From: Metallococcus carri
Lineage (GTDB): Bacteria; Actinomycetota; Actinomycetes; Actinomycetales; Dermatophilaceae
Direction of reading: 5' to 3'
DNA length: 64,000 bases
Assembly (NCBI RefSeq): GCF_011440275.1
Contig: NZ_JAAOIV010000002.1
Coordinates: forward strand, 1-64,000
The notes beneath the pieces are model-generated. The model saw nothing but the letters and a program-made list of their open reading frames with translations, made no database searches and was not told the DNA's origin. The position numbers were made by a program, and so were the translations under genes. Numbering within the stretch: position 1 is the first letter of the stretch; each line of letters opens with the position of its first letter. This document shows positions 7,196 through 15,915 of this stretch, piece after piece.

Positions 7196-8099
7196 ACCCC
7201 CGCGCGGCCGCCACGACCTCCTCCACGGTGACCGCGGCGATGCGCGGGTCGAGCCGGTCGGCATTGGGCAAGCCAGGACTCGGGATGTCGTCATGCCAGA
7301 TCACCAGATGGTGGTCCTGATCGATCCGCGGTCCCCAGACACTCGGAGAGATCGGGCCGAAGATCGCCACCGACGGCGTGCCCATCGCCAGCGCCAGATG
7401 GGCGATCCCGGTGTCGGTGCTGAGCACCAGACGCGCCGAGGCGACCTCGGCGGCGAGCGCCGGCAGGTCGAGGGCGCCAGTCAGGTCGGTCACCCGCGCC
7501 GACGCCTGCGCGACGGCTCGGCCGAGCTCGCGTTCGCCGGCTGAACCGGTGACATGCACGTCGGCCGGCAGGTGCTCGGCGACGGCGCGCCACCGCTCGA
7601 CCGGCCACTGCCGCGCCCGGGCCTTCGCCCCCGGATGTATGACGATGTGCTCACCTCGCGCGCGCTCCGGCACCGGGAGGCGCAGGTCGTCCACCGAGCA
7701 CGCGCCGCCATAGAACTCGATGAGCGAGCACCATTTGTCGACCTCGTGGGCGGCGGCATCCCAGATCGGCCCGTCGGTGAAATCCACTGGGGGACAAGCG
7801 AATCCGAACAGTCTGCGAGGGCGGAGTCTGCTGAGCAGAGTGTGGCTCTCCGGCCCGTTGCCGTGCAGGTCGACCGCGACATCGGGTGGTGGCCCCGTCC
7901 ACTCGAGCGGGCGGTCCAGGCCGGCGGTCGGCAGCACCGCGTCGATGATGGCGAGGTCGACCAGCCAGTCGCCCATCGCCGGCGGGCAGGCCAGGGTGAT
8001 GCGGTGCTCGGGCAGCAGGCGGCGCAGCCCACGCAGCGCGGGCACGCCGGTGAGCGTGTCGCCGAGTCCGAGCGCGCGCAGCACCAGCGCGTCAGGCAT
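7125..8099 (-). CDS. GT9-family (heptosyltransferase-like) glycosyltransferase
   Basis: The product is 324 residues. GT9 signatures are LRALGLGDTLTGVPALRGL at the N-terminus, VIHPGAKARARQWPVERW in the middle and STDTGIAHLALAMGTPSVAI near the C-terminus. GT9 enzymes such as WaaC/WaaF add heptose from ADP-heptose to LPS core in Gram-negatives; in actinobacteria the acceptor is unknown. It is the last gene of the minus-strand run starting at 16797 and overlaps the HldE-like gene by 8 bases. Its 3' 71 bases overlap the facing GT2 gene. Confidence 0.85.
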   Translation of the reverse strand: MPDALVLRALGLGDTLTGVPALRGLRRLLPEHRITLACPPAMGDWLVDLAIIDAVLPTAGLDRPLEWTGPPPDVAVDLHGNGPESHTLLSRLRPRRLFGFACPPVDFTDGPIWDAAAHEVDKWCSLIEFYGGACSVDDLRLPVPERARGEHIVIHPGAKARARQWPVERWRAVAEHLPADVHVTGSAGERELGRAVAQASARVTDLTGALDLPALAAEVASARLVLSTDTGIAHLALAMGTPSVAIFGPISPSVWGPRIDQDHHLVIWHDDIPSPGLPNADRLDPRIAAVTVEEVVAAARGFTTPNAPRAGGSVSPAAAAARGA

Positions 8100-9492
8100 C
8101 GGCCGCGGTCTCCAAGGCGGCGCGCCCGACGATGGTCTGCACCAGGCCGGTCGTGGACATCCCGGCCACGAAGGGCAGGATCACCACCTCGCCGCCCCAG
8201 CTGCGCACCAGGTCCGCTTCCGGCAGGGTCTCCGGGTCGTAGTCACCGCCCTTGGCCCAGATGTCGGGGCGCAGCGTGGCCAGCAGGCGGCACGGGTCGT
8301 CCTCGTCGAAGATCACGACCTCGTCAACGACATCGAGCGCCCGCAGCACGGCGGCGCGGTCGTCCTGGGTCTGCACCGGCCGGGTCGGCCCCTTGAGCCG
8401 GCGCACGGACCGGTCCGAGTTGAGCAATTCCACCAGCCGGTCACCGAGGCTGCGCGCCGCGCGCAGGGAGCCGATGTGGCCGGCGTGCAGTAGGTCGAAG
8501 CAGCCGCCGGTCGCCACGACCCGCTCGCCGGGCGTCCGCGGGAGGCCGGCCGAGTCGAGCACGCCAGCCGAGTCGCCCATCGGACCGACGCGGCCAGATC
8601 GCTGCCGGAAGCCGGTCGTCCCATTGCCCCGCACCCACTCCGCGGCGTCGGCAGCGGCCCGGTGCACGGCGGCATACAGGGTGTGGCCGGTGGCCAGGCT
8701 GCGGGTCAGGCTGGCCGCGAAACTGTCACCCGCCCCACAGGTGTCGCGGTCGCGCACGTCCGGCACCGGAACGCGCGTCAGCGGGTGTCCGGCGCGGGCG
8801 AGCAGCGCGCCGTCAGCACCCCGAGTCACGCAGACCGCCTCGGCCGACCACTGTGCCCGGAGTGCCTCGGGAAGGTGGGTCGTCGGCCGTTCTATCGGCG
8901 AAAAGTGTTGGGCCTCACCGAGATTCGGCGTGACCACCGCACAACCGGGCAAGGGTGTCGTGCCCCGGGGATGAGGATCCCAGACGATCGGCGCACGACC
9001 ATCGCGCGCCGTTCGCGCGAGCAACTCGCGCAGCCCCGCGTGGCTGGTCGTGCCGGCGCCGTAGTCCGAGACCAGGATGGCGTTCGCCTCCCGTAGCAAT
9101 GCCCCCACCGCGTCGGGCGGGGCTCCGGGCGGTGGCGTCCCGGGGCCACCTTCGTCATACCGCGTGATGACCCGGTCGCCGGCGCGCAACCGTGTCTTGG
9201 TGCGGGTGCCGCCGAGATGCGGCAGGGCGGTCAGGCCGACACCCGCGTCACTCAGCGCGGCGCGCAGCTGCTCACCCCGGGCGTCGGCGGCCAGCGGGGC
9301 AATGAGGTGGACATCGGTGTCGGGTGCGACGGCGAGCAGCGCCGCGAGCCCGGCACCGCCGGGACCCTGGACCGAGCGTTCGACGTCGAGCACGGGTGCG
9401 GGCGCGTCCGGGCACTCGCGCTCGACCCGCCCGTCGACATCGCGATCGAGCACCAGGTCACCGACCACGACGATGCGAGCCCGCCGGGTCAT
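8092..9492 (-). CDS. HldE-like bifunctional sugar kinase / nucleotidyltransferase
   Basis: The 466-residue product has an N-terminal PfkB/ribokinase domain (VVVGDLVLDRDV at residue 8; SVQGPGGAGLAALL; active-site DTCGAGDSFAASL near 255). It is followed by a cytidylyltransferase-fold domain (GGCFDLLHAGHIGSLRAAR near 335; WAKGGDYDPETLPE; STTGLVQTIVGRA at the end). This two-domain order matches HldE/RfaE, which phosphorylates heptose-7-phosphate at C1 and later adenylylates heptose-1-phosphate to ADP-heptose. It sits between two glycosyltransferases with 4-8 base overlaps. A GmhB-like phosphatase, the step between the two HldE reactions, is encoded 3 kb upstream; GmhA is not in the window. Confidence 0.85.
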   Translation of the reverse strand: MTRRARIVVVGDLVLDRDVDGRVERECPDAPAPVLDVERSVQGPGGAGLAALLAVAPDTDVHLIAPLAADARGEQLRAALSDAGVGLTALPHLGGTRTKTRLRAGDRVITRYDEGGPGTPPPGAPPDAVGALLREANAILVSDYGAGTTSHAGLRELLARTARDGRAPIVWDPHPRGTTPLPGCAVVTPNLGEAQHFSPIERPTTHLPEALRAQWSAEAVCVTRGADGALLARAGHPLTRVPVPDVRDRDTCGAGDSFAASLTRSLATGHTLYAAVHRAAADAAEWVRGNGTTGFRQRSGRVGPMGDSAGVLDSAGLPRTPGERVVATGGCFDLLHAGHIGSLRAARSLGDRLVELLNSDRSVRRLKGPTRPVQTQDDRAAVLRALDVVDEVVIFDEDDPCRLLATLRPDIWAKGGDYDPETLPEADLVRSWGGEVVILPFVAGMSTTGLVQTIVGRAALETAADA

Positions 9493-10706
9493 GCCGGCAC
9501 CTCCACCGCGCGCCGGCCGCGGACGACGCCGAGCAGGCTCGCCTCGGTGCGCTCGGCGACGCGTTCCCAGCCGTAGCGGGTCACCGCGCGGGCACGGGCG
9601 GTGCGGCCCCAATCGGCAAGAGTCTCAGGGCAATCCAGCATCTCGGCGATGGCGGAGGCGAGTGCGCGCGGGTCTCGTTCCGGCACGAGGCGACCGGTCT
9701 GGCCGTCGACCACGGTGTCGAGCAGACCGCCCACCGCCGAGCCGACCACGGCCTTGCCGCAGGCGGCCGCCTCCAGCGGCGTGATGCCGAAGGGTTCGTA
9801 CCACGGTGTGGCCAGGACAAGGTCGGCGCTGCGGTAGAGCTCCGGCATACGCTCGTGGGCGACCTGACCGGTGAAGAGCACGCGATCGCCGACGCCGAGA
9901 GCGTCGGCGAGTTCCCGCAGGCGGCGGGCCTCGGCATCCTGGTCGAGCTCTGCTCGTGGCGGACCGCCGGCGATGGTGAGCTCGGTGTGCGGCAACGCAA
10001 CCAGCGCGCGAACCGCGGTGTCCAGGCCTTTGCGCGGCACCAGCCGCCCGACGCTGAGCAGCTTGGCCGGGGAGCGGGGCGGGCGCGGAGCAGCGGCGGG
10101 GGAGAAGAGCATGGTGTCGACGCCGCAGGGCACCACCGCGATCCGGTCGGCGGGTGCGCCCAGGCGGGTGAGTTCGGCTGCCTCGTCGGAGCAGGTCGCG
10201 ATGATCAGATCGGCGGTGCTCGCCAGGCGCCGCTCGAGCTCCAGCCGTTGCGGTGGGCTGGTGTCGGCCAAACCCTGGTGGCGACGCTTGACCACGCCGA
10301 GGGCGTGGAAGGTGATCGCCCAGGGGATGCCCGGCAGGGCACACGCCTGCGCCGCGGCCAGCCCGGACATCCAAAAGTGCGCGTGCACGACATCGGGGGT
10401 CCCGGTGCGGGCCCAGTCCTCGCTGAGCCAGTCGCCGAAGGCGCCCATGAAGGGCAACAGCTCGTCCTTGGGGATCGCGCGCGCCGGTCCGGCGGGGACG
10501 TGCACCACCTCGACGCCGTCATTGAGCGCCACCCGCTCCGGCTGCTGCGACTCGGGCTGGTCGCGCCGGGTGTAGACCCGCACCTCGTGACCGCGCCGGG
10601 CCAGCTGCGTCGCCAGGGCGGCGACGTGGACATTCTGGCCGCCCGCGTCCACCCCACCGAGCGCGGCGAGCGGACTGGCGTGTTCGGACACCATTGCGAT
10701 CTTCAT
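9489..10706 (-). CDS. GT4-type glycosyltransferase
   Basis: The 405-residue protein has GT-B architecture. The N-terminal part has the GGVDAGGQNVHVAALA loop typical of MshA/sucrose-synthase-like GT4 enzymes and VHAHFWMSGLAA. The C-terminal part has SVGRLVPRKGLDTAV and the E-x7-E motif in YEPFGITPLEAAACGKAVV. It retains the sugar configuration of its nucleotide donor. Start 10706 overlaps the stop of the upstream gene by 4 bases (ATGA). It belongs to the same polycistronic run as the HldE-like gene; donor and acceptor are unknown. Confidence 0.85.
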   Translation of the reverse strand: MKIAMVSEHASPLAALGGVDAGGQNVHVAALATQLARRGHEVRVYTRRDQPESQQPERVALNDGVEVVHVPAGPARAIPKDELLPFMGAFGDWLSEDWARTGTPDVVHAHFWMSGLAAAQACALPGIPWAITFHALGVVKRRHQGLADTSPPQRLELERRLASTADLIIATCSDEAAELTRLGAPADRIAVVPCGVDTMLFSPAAAPRPPRSPAKLLSVGRLVPRKGLDTAVRALVALPHTELTIAGGPPRAELDQDAEARRLRELADALGVGDRVLFTGQVAHERMPELYRSADLVLATPWYEPFGITPLEAAACGKAVVGSAVGGLLDTVVDGQTGRLVPERDPRALASAIAEMLDCPETLADWGRTARARAVTRYGWERVAERTEASLLGVVRGRRAVEVPA

Positions 10707-11686
10707 CGGGCCATCTCCTTCAACAATGCGTCCCAGTCGGTCAGGAAACGCTCGAGTCCGTAGTGGCGCAGGGCGTGCGCGCGACCCACCGCGCCGGCCG
10801 CGCGGGCCGCGTCCGGGTCGGCCAGCCAGATCCGGGCTTGGTCGCGCAGGCGATCGAGGTCGTTGGTCACCAGACCGGCGCCGGGCGGGACCGCCGTCGG
10901 TGCCTCGGTGGTCGCCAGGGCGAGCACCGGCAGGCCGATGAGCATCGCCTCGATGAGGGACAGTCCGAGGCTGGTCCACCGGGGTGTGTGCAGATAAGCC
11001 CGGTGATCGGCCAGCGCCGCGTGCATCGCCGCTTGCGGCAGGTCGTCGTGCAACCGTTCGGCAAGTTGCGGTATGCCGTGAGCTCTCGCGTGGTCGCCCA
11101 ATGGGGCCATCGCCATGCCGTAGACATGCACGGGCAACTCGCGGGCGACGGCGACCAGCAGGTCGGTGCCGACCGTGCGCCAGCGCCGCATCGGCTCGTT
11201 GACCACGACCGCGAGGCTGCGGTCCCGGCCGGTGTAGGCGATGCCCGGATCGGCGACGCCGTGCTCGATCACCTCCACCTGGCGGTCGCCGTTGTCCCAC
11301 GCCATCGCGTTGAACCAGGTGACATGCACGATCGGGATGCGGGCGGTAGCGGGATCGGCGGCGATCGGGTGCACCGTCGTCACCGCTGGGCCGTCGGGGG
11401 CATTGTGTTCGACGTAGACCGCCGGCAGGTCACGCCCGGGGCGCCGGCCGGTCCACTTCGCACACCACTGCACCTCCTCGGGGCGTTGCAGCACAACGAG
11501 ATCCAGCTCTTCGGACCGCAACTGGTCGATCGGCACCTCGCGGACTCGGTCCGGCCAGGTCCAGGTCCGTGCGCGGCCCCGACCCTCGGGTCCACGGCCT
11601 GGTGCGAGGGGCAGCACGACGTCGTGAGCGCCGGCGACGAAGGAGGTCGTCCAGGACCCGTGGACATGCCACATCAGGATGCGCAT
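10703..11686 (-). CDS. Glycosyltransferase, GT4-like
   Basis: The product is 327 residues, GT-B type, with a recognisable C-terminal half (HTPRWTSLGLSLIEAMLIGL, the E-containing donor-binding motif, and LATTEAPTAVPPGAGLVTN). The N-terminal half is less typical, with MRILMWHVHGSW and a VYVEHNAPDGP loop. The start at 11686 was chosen at MRILMWHVHG, where the conserved beta strand begins. This overlaps the upstream GT9 gene by 13 bases. Specificity is unknown. Confidence 0.78.
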   Translation of the reverse strand: MRILMWHVHGSWTTSFVAGAHDVVLPLAPGRGPEGRGRARTWTWPDRVREVPIDQLRSEELDLVVLQRPEEVQWCAKWTGRRPGRDLPAVYVEHNAPDGPAVTTVHPIAADPATARIPIVHVTWFNAMAWDNGDRQVEVIEHGVADPGIAYTGRDRSLAVVVNEPMRRWRTVGTDLLVAVARELPVHVYGMAMAPLGDHARAHGIPQLAERLHDDLPQAAMHAALADHRAYLHTPRWTSLGLSLIEAMLIGLPVLALATTEAPTAVPPGAGLVTNDLDRLRDQARIWLADPDAARAAGAVGRAHALRHYGLERFLTDWDALLKEMAR

Positions 11687-12717
11687 GCGGCCTCCGATCG
11701 GGCGGTCAGCTGCTGGATCGCTGCGAGCACCTCGCCCGCGGTCACCGAGGACACGCAGGGGTGGCCCGGGACGGGGCAGGTGCGGGCCCGGCTCAATGCG
11801 CAAGCAGCGGTCTGATCGCCGAGCAGCACGTGCGGCACACCCCAGGGCGCCCACCGCGCCGCGGGCACGACAGGGGAAAAGACGCTGACGACCGGCGTGC
11901 CGACCGCCGCCGCGAGATGTGCCGGTCCGGTGTTACCCACCACGACCACGGCCGCGCCGCGCAGCACGGACGCCAGCGTGGGCAGGTCGGTGGATCCGCT
12001 CAGATCGGTGACGCCTGGGCAGCGTCGCCAAGGTGCGGTCTCGGCGGGCGAGCCGGTCAGCAGCACGTGCCAGCCGTCCTGAGCGAGGGCGGCGATCGTC
12101 TCGGCGACCAGGGTGGGCGGGAGCGCCCTGGTCGGGGCGGTGGAGCCGGGGTGGATCACGGCATACCGGCCGGGCGGCAGCTCGATGGGAGCGGTGGACC
12201 GGATGGCCAGCCGTCGGTCGTCACCCTCCGGGAGCGCGAATCCGGCGGCAGCGGCGAGGTCGAGCGCGGCCTCGACCTCGTGCCCACCCTCCGGCCCACC
12301 GTCGTCGTCGCGGCCGTCGGCAGAGCGTCGATGCCGGACGTCGAGCAGGCTCCCGGGGTGAATGTCACTCGTGCCGGCGATGAACGGTATGTCGGCCATC
12401 CGGCATACCAGCGCTGCGGGCAACGGGCTCTGGTGGTAGGACGTGAAGATCACCGCGGCGGCATACACGCGGCGGCGGAGCCCTTGGATGAGATGCTCGA
12501 TGGCCGCCGGATCTGCCTGTGGCGCAACGATTCCCGACCAGGGCACGGCATGGGTGATGACGTCGTCGACCCCAGGCAACAGGGCCGCCGCAGCGGCACC
12601 CTCCGGAGCGACCAGCAGGTCCACGTTGTCAGCATGTGCCGCGAGCGCGCGGATCGCCGCCCCGGTGAGCAGGACGTCGCCCAGGCTGTCGGTGCGGACC
12701 GCCAGCACCCGGTTCAC
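11674..12717 (-). CDS. GT9-family (heptosyltransferase-like) glycosyltransferase
   Basis: The 347-residue product starts LAVRTDSLGDVLLTGAAIRA, has YAVIHPGSTAPTRALPPTL in the middle and VVGNTGPAHLAAAVGTPVV towards the end, all GT9 hallmarks. It is the second GT9 of this operon and is clearly diverged from the one at 7125-8099, so the two probably make successive linkages. A Cys-rich tail (CALSRARTCPVPGHPCVSS) resembles the C-terminus of Gram-negative heptosyltransferases. It overlaps the GT2-phosphatase gene by 4 bases. Confidence 0.85.
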   Translation of the reverse strand: MNRVLAVRTDSLGDVLLTGAAIRALAAHADNVDLLVAPEGAAAAALLPGVDDVITHAVPWSGIVAPQADPAAIEHLIQGLRRRVYAAAVIFTSYHQSPLPAALVCRMADIPFIAGTSDIHPGSLLDVRHRRSADGRDDDGGPEGGHEVEAALDLAAAAGFALPEGDDRRLAIRSTAPIELPPGRYAVIHPGSTAPTRALPPTLVAETIAALAQDGWHVLLTGSPAETAPWRRCPGVTDLSGSTDLPTLASVLRGAAVVVVGNTGPAHLAAAVGTPVVSVFSPVVPAARWAPWGVPHVLLGDQTAACALSRARTCPVPGHPCVSSVTAGEVLAAIQQLTARSEAACAS

Positions 12718-14240
12718 GGCGCACCGCCGTGCAGGATGAGGTCGACCGCAGCGGGCAGGTCGTCGGCGCGAGCGGGTGCCGCGGCGATCTCGACCGGCAG
12801 GGTGTGCTCGGTGGGCACAAGGACGCTGCGGGCCCCGGCGCGCAGCGCAGCGGTGACATCGCTGCCGATATCGCCGACGACGGTCAAGGCGCTCGGCGGC
12901 AGACCCAGCTCGGCGGCGGCGCGCCGGACCATGCCCGGCTCAGGCTTGCGGCACGCGCAGCCCTCCTCCGGGGTGTGCACGCACACCTGCCAGGTGTCGA
13001 ACGGACCGAGCAACTCCTCGACCCGCGCGTTGACAGCATCCATCTGTGCCCGGGTGATGTCACCGGCGCCGACGGCCGACTGATTCGAGACGACACCGAC
13101 GCGAATCCCCTTGTCGCGCAGGCGAGTCACGGCTTCACGGGCACCGGGGGTGGGCTCGACGAGCGAGGGATCGGTGTTCAACGGGACATCCCGGATCAGC
13201 GTGCCGTCCCGGTCGAAGAGCACCGCGCGCGGCGCCCGTGGCCAGGGCGGAGTCGAGCGATAGCGCCATTCGCCACGCAGCCGGTGGAAGACCGCCGCCG
13301 GGGGGATCACCGCGCTGGTGGCGGTCATCACCGCGACCTCGCGGAGGGTGCGTGACCCGGGGGCGATGCGCTTGGCGGCGAAGGCAGCTGTGGAGAGCAG
13401 ACCCGCGGTCGCGGCGGTGAGCGGGACCGCCCGGCGCACGGGCACACCCAGGCCACGCACCACCGCCGTCAGGTCGGCGAGTGCGTAGGCGGCCACTGTG
13501 GCGACATGCCAGGCGAAGGCACCCCTGGTCTCCCGGGCCGCGTGGCGCCAGCCGACGCCGTGCAGCCGGCGCATCAGGGCATCGTCGGCGTTGCCGCGCT
13601 GCATCGAAACGCTCACCCACGGGCCGGCGGGGCGGACCGGATGCAGCACCCGGCGGCGCCCGCGGTCGAGCTGCCAGCCGTTCTGCTGCAACCGCAAGGC
13701 CAGATCGGCATCCTCGCGGAACGCTCGCCGGAAGCGCTCGTCGAAGCCCGCGACCTCCTCAAGTGCCTGGCGGCGCACGGCGAGGTCGGCGGTGATCCAC
13801 CAGGCGCCTTCGAGCCCGGCGGTGTTGCGCTCCCAATCGGTCGGCTTACGGTCGGTCGGCAACGGCACCGTGACCCGTCCCTGGCTGCCGGCCAGGGTGG
13901 CCGGTGCCGCCCGCAGGTCGGAGGCCAGCTGGTCGCTCCAGCCGTCGGTGACCAGCACGTCGTCGTCGAGGAAGACGACCCACTCGGTGTCGGTGACCCG
14001 CCAGCCGAGATTGCGCGCTGCCGCCGGACCGCGACCCCAGGACCGCAGCCGGGTGACGGGCACCCCGCCGACCGTCGCCGGCAGCTCGACATCGGGCACC
14101 GGCTCGCCACGATCGTCGACCACCACGATCCGGTCGGCCTCCAGCCGCCGTTGCCGCGCCAGCGCGTTGAGCAGGTCCCGCAGGCTCGCTCGCCCCACCG
14201 TCGGGATGACGATGCTGTATGCCGGTGCGCTGTCGGTCAC
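12714..14240 (-). CDS. GT2 glycosyltransferase fused to GmhB-like HAD phosphatase
   Basis: The 508-residue fusion has residues 8-230 as a GT2 domain (SIVIPTVGRASLRDLL; VVFLDDDVLVTDGW; FREDADLALRLQQNGWQLDR). A hydrophobic linker near 260-310 follows. From about 340 a HAD-IIIA domain carries LFDRDGTLI, VVSNQSAVGAG, the zinc loop CVHTPEEGCACRKPEPGM and VVGDIGSDV. The Cys-x-His...Cys-x-Cys zinc loop is diagnostic of GmhB, which removes the C7 phosphate of heptose-1,7-bisphosphate between the two HldE steps. Fusing it to a glycosyltransferase ties precursor synthesis to sugar transfer. Both gene ends overlap neighbours by 4 bases. Confidence 0.85.
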   Translation of the reverse strand: MTDSAPAYSIVIPTVGRASLRDLLNALARQRRLEADRIVVVDDRGEPVPDVELPATVGGVPVTRLRSWGRGPAAARNLGWRVTDTEWVVFLDDDVLVTDGWSDQLASDLRAAPATLAGSQGRVTVPLPTDRKPTDWERNTAGLEGAWWITADLAVRRQALEEVAGFDERFRRAFREDADLALRLQQNGWQLDRGRRRVLHPVRPAGPWVSVSMQRGNADDALMRRLHGVGWRHAARETRGAFAWHVATVAAYALADLTAVVRGLGVPVRRAVPLTAATAGLLSTAAFAAKRIAPGSRTLREVAVMTATSAVIPPAAVFHRLRGEWRYRSTPPWPRAPRAVLFDRDGTLIRDVPLNTDPSLVEPTPGAREAVTRLRDKGIRVGVVSNQSAVGAGDITRAQMDAVNARVEELLGPFDTWQVCVHTPEEGCACRKPEPGMVRRAAAELGLPPSALTVVGDIGSDVTAALRAGARSVLVPTEHTLPVEIAAAPARADDLPAAVDLILHGGAP

Positions 14241-15913
14241 GATCGGACCTCCTCGGCGAGCAGGTCACTGCGCCGCACCAGGTGGGGGCCGAGCACGAGG
14301 ACATCCACCGGCGTCGACCCGAGGATCTCCAGCGCCTCCCGCGGGGTGTCGACCATCGGCCGGCCGGCGGTGTTGAGGCTGGTGTTGACGAGCACCGGCA
14401 GGCCGGTGAGCTCGGCGAACTCGCTCAGCACCGCGGCGATGCGCGGCTGCCCGGCCGGGTCGACGGTCTGCACCCGCGCCGTGCCGTCGACATGCGTGAC
14501 GGCCGGGATGCGCTTGCGCCAGTCGGGGGCGACGTCGTGCACGAAGAGCATGTAGGGGCTCGGCAGCGGCCCTCGGCCGAAGATCTCCGCGGCGCGGTCG
14601 ACGAGCACCATCGGGGCCACCGGCCGGAACTGCTCGCGGCCCTTGATGTCGTTGAGCCGCTGCAGGTTGGCCGCCTCGCCGGGGTGGGCCAGCAGCGATC
14701 GTTGGCCGAGAGCGCGCGGCCCGAACTCGCTGCGCCCGTCATACCAGGCGATGACGCCGTTGCCGGCGAGAATCGCAGCGACCTGCTCGGCCAGATCGGC
14801 GGGCGTGGTGAAGGGCAGGCGGGCGCGCCGCAGTTCGCTCGCGAGCTCCTCGTCGTTCCACCCGCGGCCCAGTGCGGCGGTGGGGAAGGGAGCCGGCGTC
14901 ACCAGGTCGCCCTCGCTCGCGGTGAGGTGGAGCGCCGCGCCGAGGGCGGTGCCCGCGTCGCCGGCGGCCGGCTGAACCCACACGCTCCGGAACGGACCCT
15001 CGGCGAAGATGCGAGTGTTCGCAACGCAATTCAGCGCTGTGCCGCCCGCCATCACCAATCGGTCGTCGCCGGTTTCGCCGTGCAGCCAGACGGCCAGCTC
15101 GAGCAGCGTGTCCTCCAGGCAGCGCTGCACCGAGGCGGCGAGGTCGGCATGCGGAGCGCTCCAGTCCTCATCGTCCGGCTCGCGCGGCGGCGCCCACTGG
15201 GACCAGTCCGGCGCCTGGGCGCGGAAGCCGCCCGCACCGGTCGCGTGGACGTGCTGGCCGATCTCGTTTGCCCACCGGGGAGTGCCGTAGGACGCGAGCG
15301 CCATCACCTTGTATTCGTCGCTGGAGCGCAGGAAGCCGAGATGCTCGGTCAGCGACTCGTAGACCAGCCCGAGCGAATCAGGCAGGGCCTGAGTCGCCAG
15401 CACCTCCACCCTGCCGTCCGGCGCGTAGTGTCCGGCCAGGTGGGAGGCCTGCTCCCCACGACCGTCGACCACGAGGACACTGCAACCCCCGGTCGAGCCG
15501 TCCGGGTCGACCAGGCCGGCCGACCCGGCGTGCGCCAGGTGATGCGGCACGAAGCGGACCCGGTCCACAGCAAGGCCGGGCAGCGCGGTGGAGATGAAGC
15601 CGGGTGACTCCTCGGCATACATCCGGCGTAGGTGATCCCACGGATCGTCGAGCCCGAGGTCCTCGGCCGGCCGCGCGAGGGCGGGGTCGAAGGAGTAGGC
15701 GACCGCGTCCAGCTCGGCGGCCTGGAGACCTGCCTCCTCGAGACACCAGCGCATGGCCTGCTCGGGCAGCTCCCAGGCCGAGAACGGCACGGGACGCTTG
15801 CCGTGCTTGCGGCGGCTGAAGCGTTCCTCCTCCGCGCACGCGACGATCTCGCCGTCGACGACGAGCGCGGCGGCGGGATCGTGGAAGAGGGCGTTGACCC
15901 CGAGGACGTTCAT
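14237..15913 (-). CDS. Carbamoyltransferase, NodU/CmcH family
   Basis: The 558-residue product is full length for the family. The N-terminal ASKHA-like domain starts VLGVNALFHDPAAALVVDG and has EEERFSRRKHGKRPVP and HHLAHAGSAG. The C-terminal YrdC-like part includes RSEFGPRALGQRSLLAHPG, GREQFRPVAPMVL and VLVNTSLNTAGRPMVDTP. These enzymes make carbamoyl-AMP from carbamoyl phosphate and ATP and transfer the carbamoyl group to a sugar hydroxyl. In this operon the likely substrate is a sugar of the glycoconjugate. The gene starts 2 bases after the upstream SDR stop. Confidence 0.9.
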   Translation of the reverse strand: MNVLGVNALFHDPAAALVVDGEIVACAEEERFSRRKHGKRPVPFSAWELPEQAMRWCLEEAGLQAAELDAVAYSFDPALARPAEDLGLDDPWDHLRRMYAEESPGFISTALPGLAVDRVRFVPHHLAHAGSAGLVDPDGSTGGCSVLVVDGRGEQASHLAGHYAPDGRVEVLATQALPDSLGLVYESLTEHLGFLRSSDEYKVMALASYGTPRWANEIGQHVHATGAGGFRAQAPDWSQWAPPREPDDEDWSAPHADLAASVQRCLEDTLLELAVWLHGETGDDRLVMAGGTALNCVANTRIFAEGPFRSVWVQPAAGDAGTALGAALHLTASEGDLVTPAPFPTAALGRGWNDEELASELRRARLPFTTPADLAEQVAAILAGNGVIAWYDGRSEFGPRALGQRSLLAHPGEAANLQRLNDIKGREQFRPVAPMVLVDRAAEIFGRGPLPSPYMLFVHDVAPDWRKRIPAVTHVDGTARVQTVDPAGQPRIAAVLSEFAELTGLPVLVNTSLNTAGRPMVDTPREALEILGSTPVDVLVLGPHLVRRSDLLAEEVRS

Positions 15914-15915
15914 CC

